From Perognathus longimembris pacificus (Eukaryota; Chordata; Mammalia; Rodentia; Heteromyidae), in contig NC_063161.1 of NCBI RefSeq assembly GCF_023159225.1, forward strand, positions 119,450,958 to 119,514,957: a stretch of DNA of 64,000 bases, written 5' to 3'. The notes under the pieces were generated by a model. It was not told the origin of the DNA. It saw nothing but the letters and a program-made list of their open reading frames with translations, and ran no database searches. A program made the position numbers and the translations under genes. Positions 34,612 through 46,838 of the stretch are shown here, piece after piece; positions within the stretch are counted from its first letter, which is position 1; each line of letters opens with the position of its first letter.

Positions 34612-34850
34612 ATTATCAGGACTTGAACTGAACTCAGGGCCTAAGTGCTAGCTCTGAGTTGTTGTTTTTTTTTTTATCCCAAGGCTAATGTTCTACCATT
34701 TGAGCCACAGTTTCACTTCTAGCTTTTTGGTGTTTAATTGGAGATAAGTGTCTCACAGACTTTCCTGCCTGGCTTCAAATCACACTTCTCCGATCCCAGC
34801 CTCCTGAGTTGCCAGGATTGCAGGCGTGAGCCACTGGTGCCCAGCTCCCA
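34612..34850 (-). mobile_element. 7SL-headed Geo SINE, antisense
   Basis: ttgaactgaactcagggcct, tttgagccacagtttcactt, linker gtttaattggagataagtgt and head gcaggcgtgagccactggtg. Confidence 0.85.
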
Positions 34851-36042
34851 CTTCATTTTCTTTTTGAGTCATGAATAGCAAGGGAGCAGATTGGGATATG
34901 CATGTCCCTCTAGTCCACTTGCTGGAGGATGGGGGTCCACTATCTTAAACTCTCTGGGCTTTAGAAGCTTATTCACAAAACAACAGGGTTGGTCTAAGTT
35001 ACTGAAGTCTCTAGGACCAAATGCCATAGTGCTGTGACTGAAGGGTTGGCTTCTCTGAATAAGCTGTATTTTGATCCTAGCATGTAGCTTAAGTAGTGAG
35101 GACTGCCAGGGACATTTCTAGCTTTTAAAGGCAATTTGGGAAATTTGTACATATTTGCTGGAAGTCACAATGGTGGCAGGTTTCTTCATCCATAAATTCC
35201 CTTTCCTTTCAGAAGCATAAAGGGATATTCCCAAACATTTGACAGATTCTGATAGTGCTGAAAATTCCTGCTTAAAGGGTAGCTGATGATAGCGATAGGA
35301 ACAGTTTTATTATTATATTATGATGATTATGATATTGGGTTGCTAGATTTTGTTTTGATGTAGAAAAAGGTGGGGGTCACTAAGGGCTCTGGAGTGAGAT
35401 CATGTCGGCTGGAAAGTTGAATACAGGGCCAGAGACTGCTGAAGGGGATGCCTGTCATCACAATTTAGAAAATGCCCCATCAGAGCTCCTGGCTCCTAGA
35501 AATTTCTAGCCTTCTTGTATGTCCAGCCTCTGGAAACTCTGGAGAATGTGGGACAGCTGGCTTTCTGTTGGCCATGTGACTTCTTTCTTTTGCTGTTTGT
35601 AGAACTGAGTGTGTTCACAGGATGTTCTTGTGGGCCAGTACATTCTGCCACATCCCTGGACCCAATGTGTGCATGTATATGAGTATTGGGGGTGGGTGAG
35701 GGGGTTGTATTTGTAGTCGGTCTTTATGAAAGAAAACATGCCTCTAAATAACCAAGCAATCCATATGGGGGCTTTGGGGAGTGTAACATCACTTACAATC
35801 AGTCTGATCCCTCAGAGTATGTTTTTCCCAATACGAATAATACTACTAAAATAGTATGCATTCTCATTATGATAGGAATGATGTCAATAAGGGACTTTAT
35901 TAGCACATAACTTGTACCAGGTACTGTCTTGTCATTAGTACTTGCCAGAATACCATGATGGTGATGTTTTAGCAAGAGTTGTTATTGGTTCCACAGATAC
36001 CAAGTGATGAGGAAAGGAGTTGAACACCTGTGTCTACTTGAA

Positions 36043-36092
36043 ACGCACGCACGCACGCATGCACACACGCACGCACATACACACACACATAT
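36043..36092. repeat. (GCAC)n/(CA)n microsatellite
   Basis: acgcacgcacgc units then (ca)n, immediately before an antisense SINE, in its tail position. Confidence 0.9.
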
Positions 36093-36104
36093 TCTTTCTT
36101 TTCC

Positions 36105-36343
36105 CCTTCCCGTGTCAGTCCTGGGACTTGAACTTAAAGCCCGAGTGCTGTCCCTGAGCTTTATTTTTGCACAAGTTAGCACTCTACCACTTGAGCCACC
36201 TGCTGCTTCTGATTTTTCAGTGGGTAATTGCAGATAAGAGTCTCACAGACTTTTCTGTCTGGCCTGGCTTAGAATGGCAATCCTCAGATCTTAGTCTCCT
36301 GAGTAGCTAAGATTACAGATATGAGCCACTGGTACCCTGCACA
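36105..36343 (-). mobile_element. 7SL-headed Geo SINE, antisense
   Basis: gtcagtcctgggacttgaac, ctctaccacttgagccacct, linker gtgggtaattgcagataaga, head gagtagctaagattacagat. Confidence 0.87.
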
Positions 36344-36436
36344 ACTCCTGTGGTTTTAATTGCTCTGTTGGTCTTTCTAACCAGGGCCTGAATTCTAAAC
36401 CACTGGGCAGGATTGTATTGTACTTTGGGAATTTTT

Positions 36437-36641
36437 TTTGTTTTTTTTTGGCCAGTCCTGGGGCTTGGACTCAGGGCCTGAGCACTGTCCCTGGCTTCTT
36501 TTTGCTCAAGGCTAGCACGCTGCCATTTGAGCCACAGCGCCACTTCTGGCCATTTTCTGTATATGTGGTGCTGGGAATCGAACCCAGGGCCTCATGTATA
36601 TGAGGCAGGCACTCTTGCCACTAGGCCATATCCCCAGCCCC
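36437..36641 (-). mobile_element. IDL-Geo SINE, antisense
   Basis: A full, little-diverged copy. actttgggaattttt flanks it at 36422-36436 and 36642-36656. Confidence 0.93.
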
Positions 36642-37538
36642 ACTTTGGGAATTTTTGATGAGCTATTTTATCCTATAGAAAAATTCTAAAATATTTTTAA
36701 AAGAAAAGAATTAGAATGATGTCCAGACAAAAAAAAATTGCGAAGTGTAAGGGACACAGGGGAGATAGTAAGAAAACAAAGCAATGCACATATTTAGTAT
36801 CCCAGAAGGAGAGAAGAGAGAACAGAAGAGAAGCAAACAAACCAAAAGGCCAAAAAGTGCTGATATGTCAGAACCTTACACCCAGTGCCCAGCAAAAGAG
36901 CAGCTGTGGGTCATGAATAACGGCTGTGGGCCGTGGTCCTCAGTCGTGGCTGGAACAGGCAGCTTCTCATCCAGTCGCCAGCTGAAGAATGCTGACCAAG
37001 GTCAGGAGGAAAACACGATTCTCCTGAGGATTTGCTGCCTGGATTCTTTCCCACACATCCTTTTCTCTCTGGTAAAAGTTCAGAACTACAATGCCTGTTC
37101 ATTCTACTCAGAAAGTTGGCGGCTTGATCAATGATTTCCTGTGCCTTGATGATAAATGATTTTCCTATTTAAGAGATAAATTTGTGTTTTGGAAGTTCAA
37201 GGCCTTTTGATTTCTTTATAATAGAATTTCATTCAAATTAGCTTCCTAACTGTGACTTGTTCCAGGGCTCATGGCCAAAGCAAATTCTGCTAATGAGGAA
37301 GAACAGAAACTTCAGGAAAGTCATGTGTTCTTCAGTCTCAGTCATGGATGGGGCATTAGAGATCCTGTGGTCTGACCTTTCACTTTATAGATCAGGAAAT
37401 GGGGTCCCCGGGAGGAAAGAAGAACATGTCTTGGATCACGTCGGCACTGCTCACACTTGACTGACATGAAAAGTGTGTGAAGGGTGTGAGAAGAGGGTCA
37501 GTGGTTTTCTAAGATCTGTCATGGCAAAACTTGTCAAG

Positions 37539-37790
37539 CTGGGTTCCGGGTGACTCATGCCTGTAGTCCTAGCTACTCAGGAGACTGAGCTCTGAGGATC
37601 GTGGTTCAAAGTCACCCTGAGCCGTAAAGTCTGTGAGACTCTTATCTCCAACCAGCTAGCCGAAAGACAGAAGTGGAGTTGTGGCTCAAGTGGTAGAGTG
37701 CCAACCTTGAGCAAAAAAAGCTAAGGGACAGCACCCAGTTTTTGAGTCCAAGTCCCAGCACCAACACAAGAAAGAAACAACAACAACAAC
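37539..37790 (+). mobile_element. 7SL-headed Geo SINE, sense
   Basis: gggttccgggtgactcatgc, tagctactcaggagactgag, Geo ggctcaagtggtagagtgcc and a (caa)n tail. aaaactt(g/a)tcaag lies on both sides (about 37527 and 37792). Confidence 0.9.
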
Positions 37791-38434
37791 AAAAACTTAT
37801 CAAGACAAAGTTCAGTGTATGCTAGATTTGTAGGTCACCAGTAGGTATTAATATATTAGAAAATTTTTCATTGTGCATGCCGGTCATATAGGACATTTTT
37901 TCCAGTTAAACTGAAAACCTAACAATTTATTAATGGTCTATGCTTTTCAAATAAAAGTCACGCATATTCACCTAGTGGAACGGGGTTGGCAGGTTATGTG
38001 CCCTGGGCCAGATGGAATCTGTTTTTGCAAATCAAGTTTTATTGGCACAGACATGCTCAATCATTAACTTATCTTCTATAATGACAGAATGGAACCTTTA
38101 GGACCCACAAAACCTAAAATACTACCTGACTCTACAGAAAAAGTTCGTTCAAACAAACATGTAGAATATTTGAAAGAAATGCAGAAAACTAAGGCCAGGG
38201 AAATGATTCTCACTCTCACATCCCCAGATACATAGGTTAATTTCAGTTTTGTCATTTTCATGGCTGAACCTTTAGGAAATCTTTGATTATTTCCAAAGAA
38301 TAAATTCCTAGGAGTTGAATTACTAAGCCAGTGAGTATGAATGACCAGCTTTTCAGCGGCTATTACCTATCAATAAGGTAATATCTATTACCTTATTAAC
38401 TAAACACACAAACAAGCAGGAACTCCTTTGTTAA

Positions 38435-38629
<195 letters not shown>

Positions 38630-39489
38630 TAGGCTATGCCCTCAGATGGGAGTCCTCAGGCCATGTTCCTGGGCTGCCTTCTGTCCTGGAGGAGGCATTT
38701 CATTCTATAGAAAGAGTTAATTCCTGACTGATGCATTAGGACAGGTTTGATGGCTTAGTTCGAAATGTGGTTTGTTTCCAGAAGAGGGGGCAGCTTTTTA
38801 GTGCATGTCCTACATCTCAGTGATTAAAAACTGGCTTATTGGGAACATCTCATCCCCTACACCAAGCTTCTAGACTTAAGACTGTAGAAAGGAGAGTTTA
38901 TTTGTCCAAGTAACAAGAAAAAGGAGAAGTCCTAAAGAGGTCATTGCATTCACATGGAGTAGAAGAAGGGGTGAGGAAACCCATTTCTCTACATAAGGAA
39001 ATATTAACTTCATGCTGGTTGCTGTTGGCTGTGAAACTTTCTCTGAGGCCTTATCTCTTGTAGTTCAGGCTGTCCTTGATCCCTCTGTGTATCCTAGCTA
39101 TTTTCTTTGCTTCTTTCTCTCAAGTGTTGGGATAGGAAGCATCATGCCTGGCAACTATCTTAATTAAAGTCTTGATCTTCTTTGTGGTATAGTTGCTCTG
39201 TATAATGTGATGTCAGCTAGAATTAATTCTCTCTTCCTTATTTAGAGAGGAGACACACATTTATTTCCAAATGCTTTTCTTTTTCTTTTTTGCCCTGGAT
39301 TGCTTTGACCATAAGCAATAACCGTTCAAGGGTCAGAGACACCTGAAGAGATTTTTGAGCTTGCTGCCCTGCAGCCATCATCTGTCAGGACAGGATTAGG
39401 TCTTGTCCAGTTGGCTTCTCTGAGTAGCCTTAAGGAGCAGGGCTATGAAGACCCGTTTCGGAAACAGACTGAAGTTGATCCTGCAAGAA

Positions 39490-39690
39490 AAACTCTGGGA
39501 ATATGGCTTAGTGGTAGAGTGCTGGCCTAGAATTTATGGAGCCCTGGGTTTGATTCCTCAGTATCACAAAAACAGAAAAAGCCAGAAGTAGTGTTGTGGC
39601 TCAAGTGGTAGAGTGCTAGCCTTGAGCAAAATAAACTCAAGGCCAGCCTCCAGGCCATGAGTTCAAGACCCAGGACTGGCAAAGGAAAGA
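39490..39690 (+). mobile_element. IDL-Geo SINE, sense
   Basis: gggaatatggcttagtggta, gggtttgattcctcagtatc, Geo ggctcaagtggtagagtgct and a short G/A-rich tail. Confidence 0.9.
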
Positions 39691-39795
39691 GGAAGGAGAA
39701 AAGCTATGGCAGTAGTTGCAGTGAGTATAAATAAAAAGCAAATGATTGAATAAATATCCAGAGTTTCAGTTCCTAATCTCTATAAACAACTTTTT

Positions 39796-39900
39796 GGCTG
39801 CAACTGTATCTCAGTAGTAAAGCATGTGCTAAGTGTGTGTGAGGCCCTAGATTTGTTCCCAGCCCCAATAATTTGATAGACAGACAGACAGATAGATAAA
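39796..39900 (+). mobile_element. ID-type SINE, sense, with GACA/GATA tail
   Basis: gctgcaactgtatctcagta, aagcatgtgctaagtgtgtg and ttgttcccagccccaat form a lone ID monomer. It is followed by gacagacagacagataga, a tail-derived simple repeat. Confidence 0.6.
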
Positions 39901-40474
39901 GAGCCACTTCCTACTTCATCTGTGGTACTGCTTGTTAGAGTCAGAGCATTCTTCGCAACCCAGAACTGTGCTTGCTTCCTTATTTATTCATTCATGGCAG
40001 AAAAGCTTAGTGATTCCTATGTCAGCTCCCATGGTTCTTAGGGAGACTAGTGGGACTCACTCAGGGAATGCATTGTAAGTGCAGATGGGAGGCCTACCTA
40101 TGTAGTGACTTTGCTTTGGGAGGTCTAACATGGTGGCCTGGGAGTCCTGGATTTAAAACCCTAAAAACTTGGTTGTCTAGGGTTGAGGTGAGATAGTGGG
40201 GGAGAGAAAGGAATGACTACTAATAAGTGGAGGCTTTCAAAAAAATGAGTAAAGGCTTTCCTTTTGGAGTGTTGGAAAATTTGTGAAATTAGATTTTGGT
40301 TGGTGATGGTTGCATAACTGTTCTAAATGTACTAAAATACACTGATCTGTGCACTTCAAGTGAACAAATTGCAATGTATCTTAAGAAAAGCCACAATTTG
40401 AAAAAAAGACCTTCCAGAACCTGCCCAGGTGACTGTCTGTTGTCCATCAGTCTTTGAGGACCATAGGGCTGTGT

Positions 40475-40714
40475 TTTTTCTTTTTTTTTTTTTTGTAGGG
40501 TTTGAACTCAGGTCCTGAGTGCTGTCCCTGAACTTTTGTGCTCAAGGCTAGCACTCTGCCACTCAAGCCACCGCTCTACTTTTGACTTTTTGGTGGTTAA
40601 TTGGAGATAAGAGTCTCCAAGACTTTCCTACCTGGGCTGGATTTGAACTGTGATCTTCAGATCTTAGCCTTCTATGTAGTTAGGAACACAGACTTGAGCC
40701 ACCAGTGCCCAGCC
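40475..40714 (-). mobile_element. 7SL-headed Geo SINE, antisense
   Basis: T15 inverted tail, ggtttgaactcaggtcctga, linker ggttaattggagataagagt, head ggaacacagacttgagccac. Confidence 0.87.
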
Positions 40715-40965
40715 CACAGGGCTATTTTAAACTGAATTTCAGATGTGAGCGCTTCAGAAGAAACACCTTCTCTACTTTGGCATAGAAAATTGGACTCTGT
40801 GATCATAAAGAGGTACAGAGAGTGAGAATTTGTGGTCTTTAATACAAAATGGATCATTTATCACAAATGTAATACTGAGTAAGTCTGAGGTCATATACTA
40901 CCATCAAGCCACGGAGAAAGCGTTCATTGAAGCTTCATGTCAAAACTTTCATAAAACTTGCCCTC

Positions 40966-41290
40966 CCTCCCTCCCTCCTGCCCTCCCTCCCTCCCTCCCT
41001 CCCTCCCTCTTTCTTTCTCTCTTTTCTCTTTTTTCTCTCTCCTTCCTTCCTTCCTTCCTTCCTTCCTTCCTTCCTTCCTTCCTTCCTTCCTTCCTTCCTT
41101 CCTTCTCTTCTCTTCTCTTCTCTTCTCTTCTCTTCTCTTCTCTTCTCTTCTCTTCTCTTCTCTTCTCTTCTCTTCTCTTCTCTTCTCTTCTCTTCTCTTC
41201 CCTCCCTCCCTCCCTCCCTCCCTCCCTCCCTCCCTCCCTCCCTCCCTCCCTCCCTCCCTCCCTCCCTCCCTCCCTCCCCCTCTCTCCCCC
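40966..41290. repeat. (CCCT)n / (CCTT)n / (CTCTT)n compound microsatellite
   Basis: Ordered blocks: ccct units (to about 41007), mixed pyrimidines, cctt units (41041-41104), a long (cttct)n block (41105-41200) and cctc units (41201-41278). It lies between the left target duplication at 40945-40956 and the antisense SINE, so it is that SINE's expanded A-tail. Long frames on both strands are artefacts. Confidence 0.95.
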
Positions 41291-41492
41291 TATTTCTTTC
41301 AAGTCCTAGGGCTTCAACTCAGGACCTGGGCATGTCTGAACTTCTTTTCTGCTCAAGGCTAGCATTCTACCACTTGAGCCACAGTGCCACTTCTGGCTTT
41401 TTCTGCTTATGTGGTATCGAGGAATCGAACCCAGCTCTTCATGCATGCTAGGCAAACACTCTACGATGAAGTCACATTCTCAGCCCCCATGG
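41291..41492 (-). mobile_element. IDL-Geo SINE, antisense, giant repeat tail
   Basis: tttcaagtcctagggcttca to cacattctcagccccc. actttcataaaa at 40945-40956 and 41493-41504 encloses the SINE plus the 325-bp pyrimidine tract. Confidence 0.9.
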
Positions 41493-41547
41493 ACTTTCAT
41501 AAAAAACATTCTCTCACTTTTTTCTTGTGTTTAAAACTCTGACTTAG

Positions 41548-41752
41548 GGCTGGGGATATGGCCTAGTGGCAAGAGAGCTTGCCTTGTATACATGAGGCCC
41601 TGGGTTCGATTCCCCAGCACCACATATACAGAAAATGGCCAGAAGTGGCGCTGTGGCTCAAGTGGCAGAGTGCTAGCTTTGAGCAAAAGGAAGCCAGGGA
41701 CAGTGCTCAGGCCCTGAGTCCAAGGCCCAGGACTGGCCAAAAAAAAAAAAAA
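41548..41752 (+). mobile_element. IDL-Geo SINE, sense, young
   Basis: ggctggggatatggcctagt through caaggcccaggactggcc and an A17 run. Perfect 15-bp duplication aaaactctgacttag at 41533-41547 and 41753-41767. One of the most consensus-like copies in the window. Confidence 0.95.
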
Positions 41753-42149
41753 AAACTCTGACTTAGTTGCCCTGGTGGCTGGAGTTTTGCTGAGAGCTGA
41801 GCATGTCTGTGCTGTGGCTGAGATGACTGAGCTTCACAGGTGGCTGTTTGCAGCCTGGGGCCAGAGTGGCTCACCTCTCCATCCTCTTACAGCCAGGCTT
41901 CCTAAGAGAGCCATCTCTACCTGCCCCTTTCCTCTTCTGCCATCTCTCCCTATCTTTAGTCTGGATTTTTTGAATATACTTCTGTAAAATTGTCTGTACC
42001 ATTCCTCCCTGACTAAAGGGTCCTTACTATCAGCCAGTGAAGGAATACATTGGGGTCTCTCCTCTTCTCTCCTTAACTCTCAATCTGGACTCTTCATACT
42101 TGCCCCCAGCACTACCCATTATCTCCCTTGAATGTCACAGCCAAACTTC

Positions 42150-42470
42150 TTTATTTTCTTTATTATTATCTTTAAAAAGTTGTACAGAAGAGTTTGATTA
42201 CATGTGTCCATTTATGTTTACAATATAGCTAACTTTTCCTTCTCTTTGTTATTACTACCTTTATTTTATTTTAGCAATTTTTAAAAATTTTAATTGCTAT
42301 TATACAGGTGCTGTGCAGGGGGATTACAGTTACATAAGTCAGGTAAAGAGTATATTTCTTTTTAGATGTCACTCCTTTCCTCCCACTCTCCTATTACTAC
42401 CTTTAAATAGTTGTACAAAGAGGTCCTATTTAGCATGTCCATTTATGTATATAGTACAGCCAAACTTCTG
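42150..42470 (-). mobile_element. L1 3' end, antisense, partly duplicated
   Basis: gtgctgtgcagggggattac and agttacataagtcaggtaaa (42308-42345) are the inverted L1 terminus. The segment after it (tagttgtacaaagaggtcct ... catgtccatttatgtatata) also occurs upstream at about 42176-42230, so there are two overlapping 3' ends. Confidence 0.65.
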
Positions 42471-42471
42471 T

Positions 42472-42645
42472 TTTTTTTTTTCCTGCCACTTTTTGGGCCT
42501 GGCACTGTCCCTGAGTTTCTTTTGCTCAAGGCTAGCACTCTTAACACTTGAGCCACGGTGCCCCTTCCAGCTTTTTCTGCTTATGTGGTACTGAGGAATT
42601 GAGTCCAGGGCTTGTGCCTGCTAGGCAAGTACTCTAGCCCTTGAA
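42472..42645 (-). mobile_element. IDL-Geo SINE, antisense
   Basis: tttttgggcctggcactgtc, cttgagccacggtgcccctt and ggtactgaggaattgagtcc, shortened at both ends. Confidence 0.85.

Positions 42646-42683
<38 letters not shown>
42646..42683. repeat. (TG)n microsatellite
   Basis: A perfect (tg)n run sits between two antisense SINE pieces, in the tail position of the second. Confidence 0.95.
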
Positions 42684-42684
<1 letters not shown>

Positions 42685-42687
42685 ACG

Positions 42688-42740
42688 CTACTTGGTCCTG
42701 GGGCTTGAACACAGCCTGGGCACTGTCTTTAGCAAGGATT
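42688..42740 (-). mobile_element. Geo monomer fragment, antisense
   Basis: ttggtcctggggcttgaaca and cctgggcactgtctttagca, the 3' end of a Geo-type SINE only. Confidence 0.65.
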
Positions 42741-43374
42741 TCAGCGTGACTCATTGGTGCCTGACTGTGTTGCTGTTTTGTTGAACATCTATTTGACACA
42801 GGTTTCCACATGGGCAGGGCCCAGGTCTCCTTGTTCACTGCTGTGTCCCCAGTTCTCAGCCCAAGCAAGTCACAGCAAGGAAGAGGAAAGATGGGTGTTT
42901 TCCTGCTTTTGATAACATTTTGATAAAATTTCTAGACAAGAGGGTGCCCTTTGTGTCCTTTGCATTTCCTTCTCTCACATCTTGCTCGTTTGTCCTAGCA
43001 TGGTCTGCAGTGTCTAAGCCAGCCATTTTCATTGTATAGTACCTTTCTTTTTGTTCAGGAGTAGAGAGAGAGGACTACTTTTAGCTTTCTGTTTCTCCTC
43101 AGCTTTCTTTCCAAAACCCTGTATTTTCATAGTTTCATGGTCTTTCCTGAACCATCTCTTCTATTGTGAGAACATGCAAGTTTATTCTGATTTGGGGTTA
43201 TGACCTGACATGTACTGAAATTTGTGGTGTTGAATGATATTCCTGAGAAACTCAACTACATTTAAAATGTGCTGTTTTGTGATAAAAAAGTGGTTCTATT
43301 TTAAGAAAAACCTCTAGAATACAATAAGTTCATGATAAAAGAAGAAATAGTGGACATTCTTGTTAGACCTTGAC

Positions 43375-43515
43375 TTTTTTTCTTAAGGCTAGCACTCTAC
43401 CACTTGAGCCACAGTGCTATTTCTGGCCTTTTCTGTTCATTTGGTACTGAGGAATGGAACCCAGGCTTCCTGTATGCTAGTCAAGCACTCTATCACTAAG
43501 CCACATTCTCAGCCT
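43375..43515 (-). mobile_element. IDL-Geo SINE, antisense, 3' truncated
   Basis: ttaaggctagcactctacca, gtgctatttctggccttttc and taagccacattctcagcc; the outer end of Geo is missing. Confidence 0.85.
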
Positions 43516-43516
43516 A

Positions 43517-43735
43517 GTTATTTTTGAGATAAGGTCTCACTTCCTGTTTGGACCTCTGTCCCAACCGAGGTTCCTCCTGTTTCAGGCTTTCCATTGTATT
43601 GGGGATTACAGGTGCATGCCACCATACCTAGCTATTAATTGGGATGAGGTCTCATGTATATGCTTGGGCTGGCCTTGAACTGTGATCCTCTCAATTTCTT
43701 TCTCCCAAGCAGCTGAGATTACAAGTAAGACATCC
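43517..43735 (-). mobile_element. B1-like plus 7SL-type fragments, antisense
   Basis: An inverted B1 (gagataaggtctcacttcct ... ggtgcatgccaccatacct) is followed by a second 7SL-type head (ggatgaggtctcatgtatat ... gcagctgagattacaagt). Adjacent insertions or a dimer. Confidence 0.6.
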
Positions 43736-44947
43736 AGATTTTGTCACAGTGACAGAAAGTTGAGTAACAAGAGTTTCTTCATGTATGGGCCTGTATTCGT
43801 TCCAAACAATTTTCAAAGGATGCACTAGCACTCTGTCAAGAGGGTATTTGGGTTTGTTTTTAAAAGCCAGTCTTTCTGAACCTGCTGTCTTACCCTACTT
43901 TCATTGCAGCTTTCACTTGTAACTCTATCTGGCAACTGGGAAAGATATGAGCAGTTTAGGATTTTAACATCTGCCATGTGTTCAACAAATAGAAATTAAG
44001 CTTTTTCTCAGTTGCATTTGTTGTCTTGGACTCTAGGCCTCTCAGGGACCTTGACTGACTCAGGAGTGAGCCCCTGGGGTATAGAGAAGGGTGTAGAAGG
44101 GCCTTCAGCCACCAGTTATCTCTGGACATTCCTCCCCATTCCTTCCCATTAGCAAAGAAAGAAAACAGCCACTGACATTTCCCCTGAGGATCTATTTGAG
44201 AACATTTTGTGCCATTGTGTAAGGCACTCATGCCTTCATTCTCCAAGTGTTGCGTCTTTCCAGTGTCTGGCACTGTTCCAGGTTGCTGGGGACATGGCAG
44301 CGAGCTGTACACATGTCAATGGGGGACACTGACTGCACAGAGAGATAGAACAACAGAGCACATGGGAGGGGTTGCAACTGCTACAGGGAAAAATAGAAGG
44401 AGTGAAAGAGGCTAGAGGGAGGGTCACATAGGAGGGAGATAGCTGTTAAAACCAGTGGTGGGGAAGAGGGGCACTAACTTGAAGATGGTGAGGCTTAAGC
44501 CCCTCTGGGGGAAACAGCACTCCAGGCAGAGAGACAGTCATGTTAACACCCTGCAGGCGCTACTTAGGCTAAGGCCTGGGATGTTTGAGGGGCAGCTCAG
44601 AGCTCACTGTAGCTTGGGCAAAGACGGCAGGGACAATAACACATAGGAGAGGTGGTGAAGAGGCGGGATGTCCATGAGGCCCTGTGACTCAGTGAGTACT
44701 GTGACTTGTGCTAGATGCTCTGGGGCAGAGTACTGAGAATATTGCTCATAGGGGCTGGGGGAGCAGCAAGCTACAGAAAGATGCTGGTGGCTCAGACCCA
44801 GGTGGGTAGAGGCTTCATTCTAAGGTAGGGCTTAGGGACTGAATATAGGGGGTGTAACAATAGTTTTGAAGTAGGGAGAGTTTGCTAGGGATATGGGAAA
44901 TAGATTGATATTGGACATCAGGGTGCAATTCAAGAGAGTTGTTTGCA

Positions 44948-45210
44948 AGCAAGGTGCCAGTGGCTCATGCCTGTAATCCTAGCTACTCAGGCTGAGCTCT
45001 GAGGAGAGAGGTTCAAAGCCAGCCCAGGCAGAAAAGTCAATAAGAGTCTGATCGCTAACCAGCAAAAAGCTAGAAGTAGAGCTAGAGTAGTATAACAATA
45101 ATCTTGAGCAAAAATGCCAAGTAAGAGGGAGAGGCCACGAGTTCAAGCCCCAATACCTTCATGTGGGCACGTGTGCGCGCACGCACACACACACACACAC
45201 ACACACAGAG
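44948..45210 (+). mobile_element. 7SL-headed Geo SINE, sense, with (CA)n tail
   Basis: caaggtgccagtggctcatg, taatcctagctactcaggct, then a decayed Geo and a gcgcacgc/(ca)n tail at 45175-45207. Confidence 0.87.
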
Positions 45211-45426
45211 CATGTTGTGAGTCTGGAGTGGGAAACAGGACCCTGTGAGCCTTGTGTGCACATGTGACATTTACAGCCACGAGCCTGTGAATGGCTATAT
45301 ATTGGGAAGGAAGTCCAGTGCTAAGGGCTCAGGCAGATGAGAGGCATCAGAGGACATGGAGGAGGTGGCCAGTAAGGTATGTAGAAACCCAATCTGACGA
45401 TGAGTTGCTCTGCCTTGCCCACACAG

Positions 45427-45564
45427 GTGTGACAATATCCGCGTGTTTAAGCTGGGCCTCTTCTCAGGCCTCTGGTGGATGCTTGCCCTGTGCTGCTGGA
45501 TCAGTGACAGAGCCTTCTGTGAGCTGTTGTCGTCCTTTCACTTTCCCTACCTGCACTGCGTGTG
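45427..45564 (+). CDS. ACER2: ACER2 exon 5
   Basis: 138 nt encode the end of R168 to the first two bases of W214. [20 protein letters not shown] begins with the loop and enters a helix. Then come [20 protein letters not shown] and YLHCVW with H211, the first His of the HxxxH metal-binding pair. Acceptor ttgcccacacag, donor tg|gtaagg at 45565. Both boundaries are phase 2. Confidence 0.97.
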
Positions 45565-46404
45565 GTAAGGCCCTGCACAGGGGGTGTGGGCTGCATGACA
45601 GGTACCAGACTTGCTGCTGAGCGTGGTGTGCTTTAAGAGGCACATAGGTGGACTGAGGGCCAGGCACAGAGCCCAAGCTTGCCTCCCCCCTCACATCTCT
45701 AGTCTGTCATTACAGAAGCAACAGAAAGTAGTGTAGAAAGCAGAATGGATGCCAGGCTGCAGGTTTAGCCAGAAGAAAAAGACCGAATTGTTATGCTACA
45801 GGGCTATAGTCTCTCACCTCTCGCTCCATAATTAAAGCACAAAGGAGCCTGAAAACTGAATCTGTCACCTGAGCTCTGGTCCCGTGGGAGGGGGCCAGGA
45901 GCTGGGGACCAGTGGCTGTTTTCAGGAGCCTGAGCAGCCTTGTGAAAGCACAGGCCTCTCTTGTCATGGAGGGCAGTCTCAGCTGTTCTTTCTACAGGTA
46001 GAGATAACAGAGAACTAAAATGAATTGTTCATGATCATTCATCTGCTTATAAAAACAACCTTGGAGTTCAATACTAAGCAACTGGAACATCTGAATTTTG
46101 GGGAACTCAAAATCCACTTATAAGTTTAAAGAAAAAAAAAGTAGGTTACAAAACCACATGCAGACTCTACTATAACCAGAATGCAGGGGAGGAAAGGGGA
46201 GTAGTTTTCTTCCTAGGTTTGCTTCAGCATCAAAACCCAGGGTAATGTGCCTTCTCTGTCCCCCAAGCCTGCTGATTACAAAAGCGGGTCAAGGAGCTCT
46301 GGTAGATTGAGTGTACCCAGCAGCCATGAAGACATGAAAGCTTTGTTTAGACCAGATGCTGAAGCTTCACTTCCACCCTGAAGTGGCTTTAAGATACCCA
46401 GCTT

Positions 46405-46466
46405 GAGAGCTGTGAATGCGGTTCGAGTGATAGAGCTCATGCCTACAAGGTGCAAGATCCTGCATT
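46405..46466 (+). mobile_element. ID-like monomer, sense
   Basis: gagctgtgaatgcggttcga, tgatagagctcatgcctaca and gatcctgcattcaac form a decayed ID monomer leading into the CA repeat. Confidence 0.5.
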
Positions 46467-46467
46467 C

Positions 46468-46516
<49 letters not shown>

Positions 46517-46520
46517 ACAC
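46467..46520. repeat. (CA)n microsatellite
   Basis: A nearly perfect (ca)n run in the 3' tail position of the ID-like monomer. Confidence 0.95.
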
Positions 46521-46582
46521 TGCATCCCCGAGCCTCATTTTCAAAGACTTGGCTTTATTAATTATTATTATTATTACTATTA

Positions 46583-46838
46583 TTTTTGGTGCCAATCCTG
46601 GGGCTTGAATTCAGGGCCTGGGCACTGCCCCTGAGCTTTTTTGTTTTGTTTCGTTTTTCTTTTTCAAAGCTAGCATTCTATCACTTGAGCCACAGATCCA
46701 CTTCTGGCTTTTTTTAGTGCTTAGTTGGAAATAAGAGTCTCATGGACTTTCTCGCCCAGGCTGGTTTCGAACTGTGATCCTCAGATCTCAGCCTCTTGAG
46801 TAACAAGGATTACAGTCATGAGCCATGGGTGCCTGCCT
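46583..46838 (-). mobile_element. 7SL-headed Geo SINE, antisense
   Basis: tggtgccaatcctggggctt, acttgagccacagatccact, linker gcttagttggaaataagagt, head ggctggtttcgaactgtgat. A TTTTG-rich insertion lies in the Geo part. Confidence 0.88.

Noticed and set aside
41041..41280. Possible CRISPR-like or satellite array
   Set aside because: Units are 4-5 bp with no spacers. This is a simple microsatellite in a vertebrate genome.
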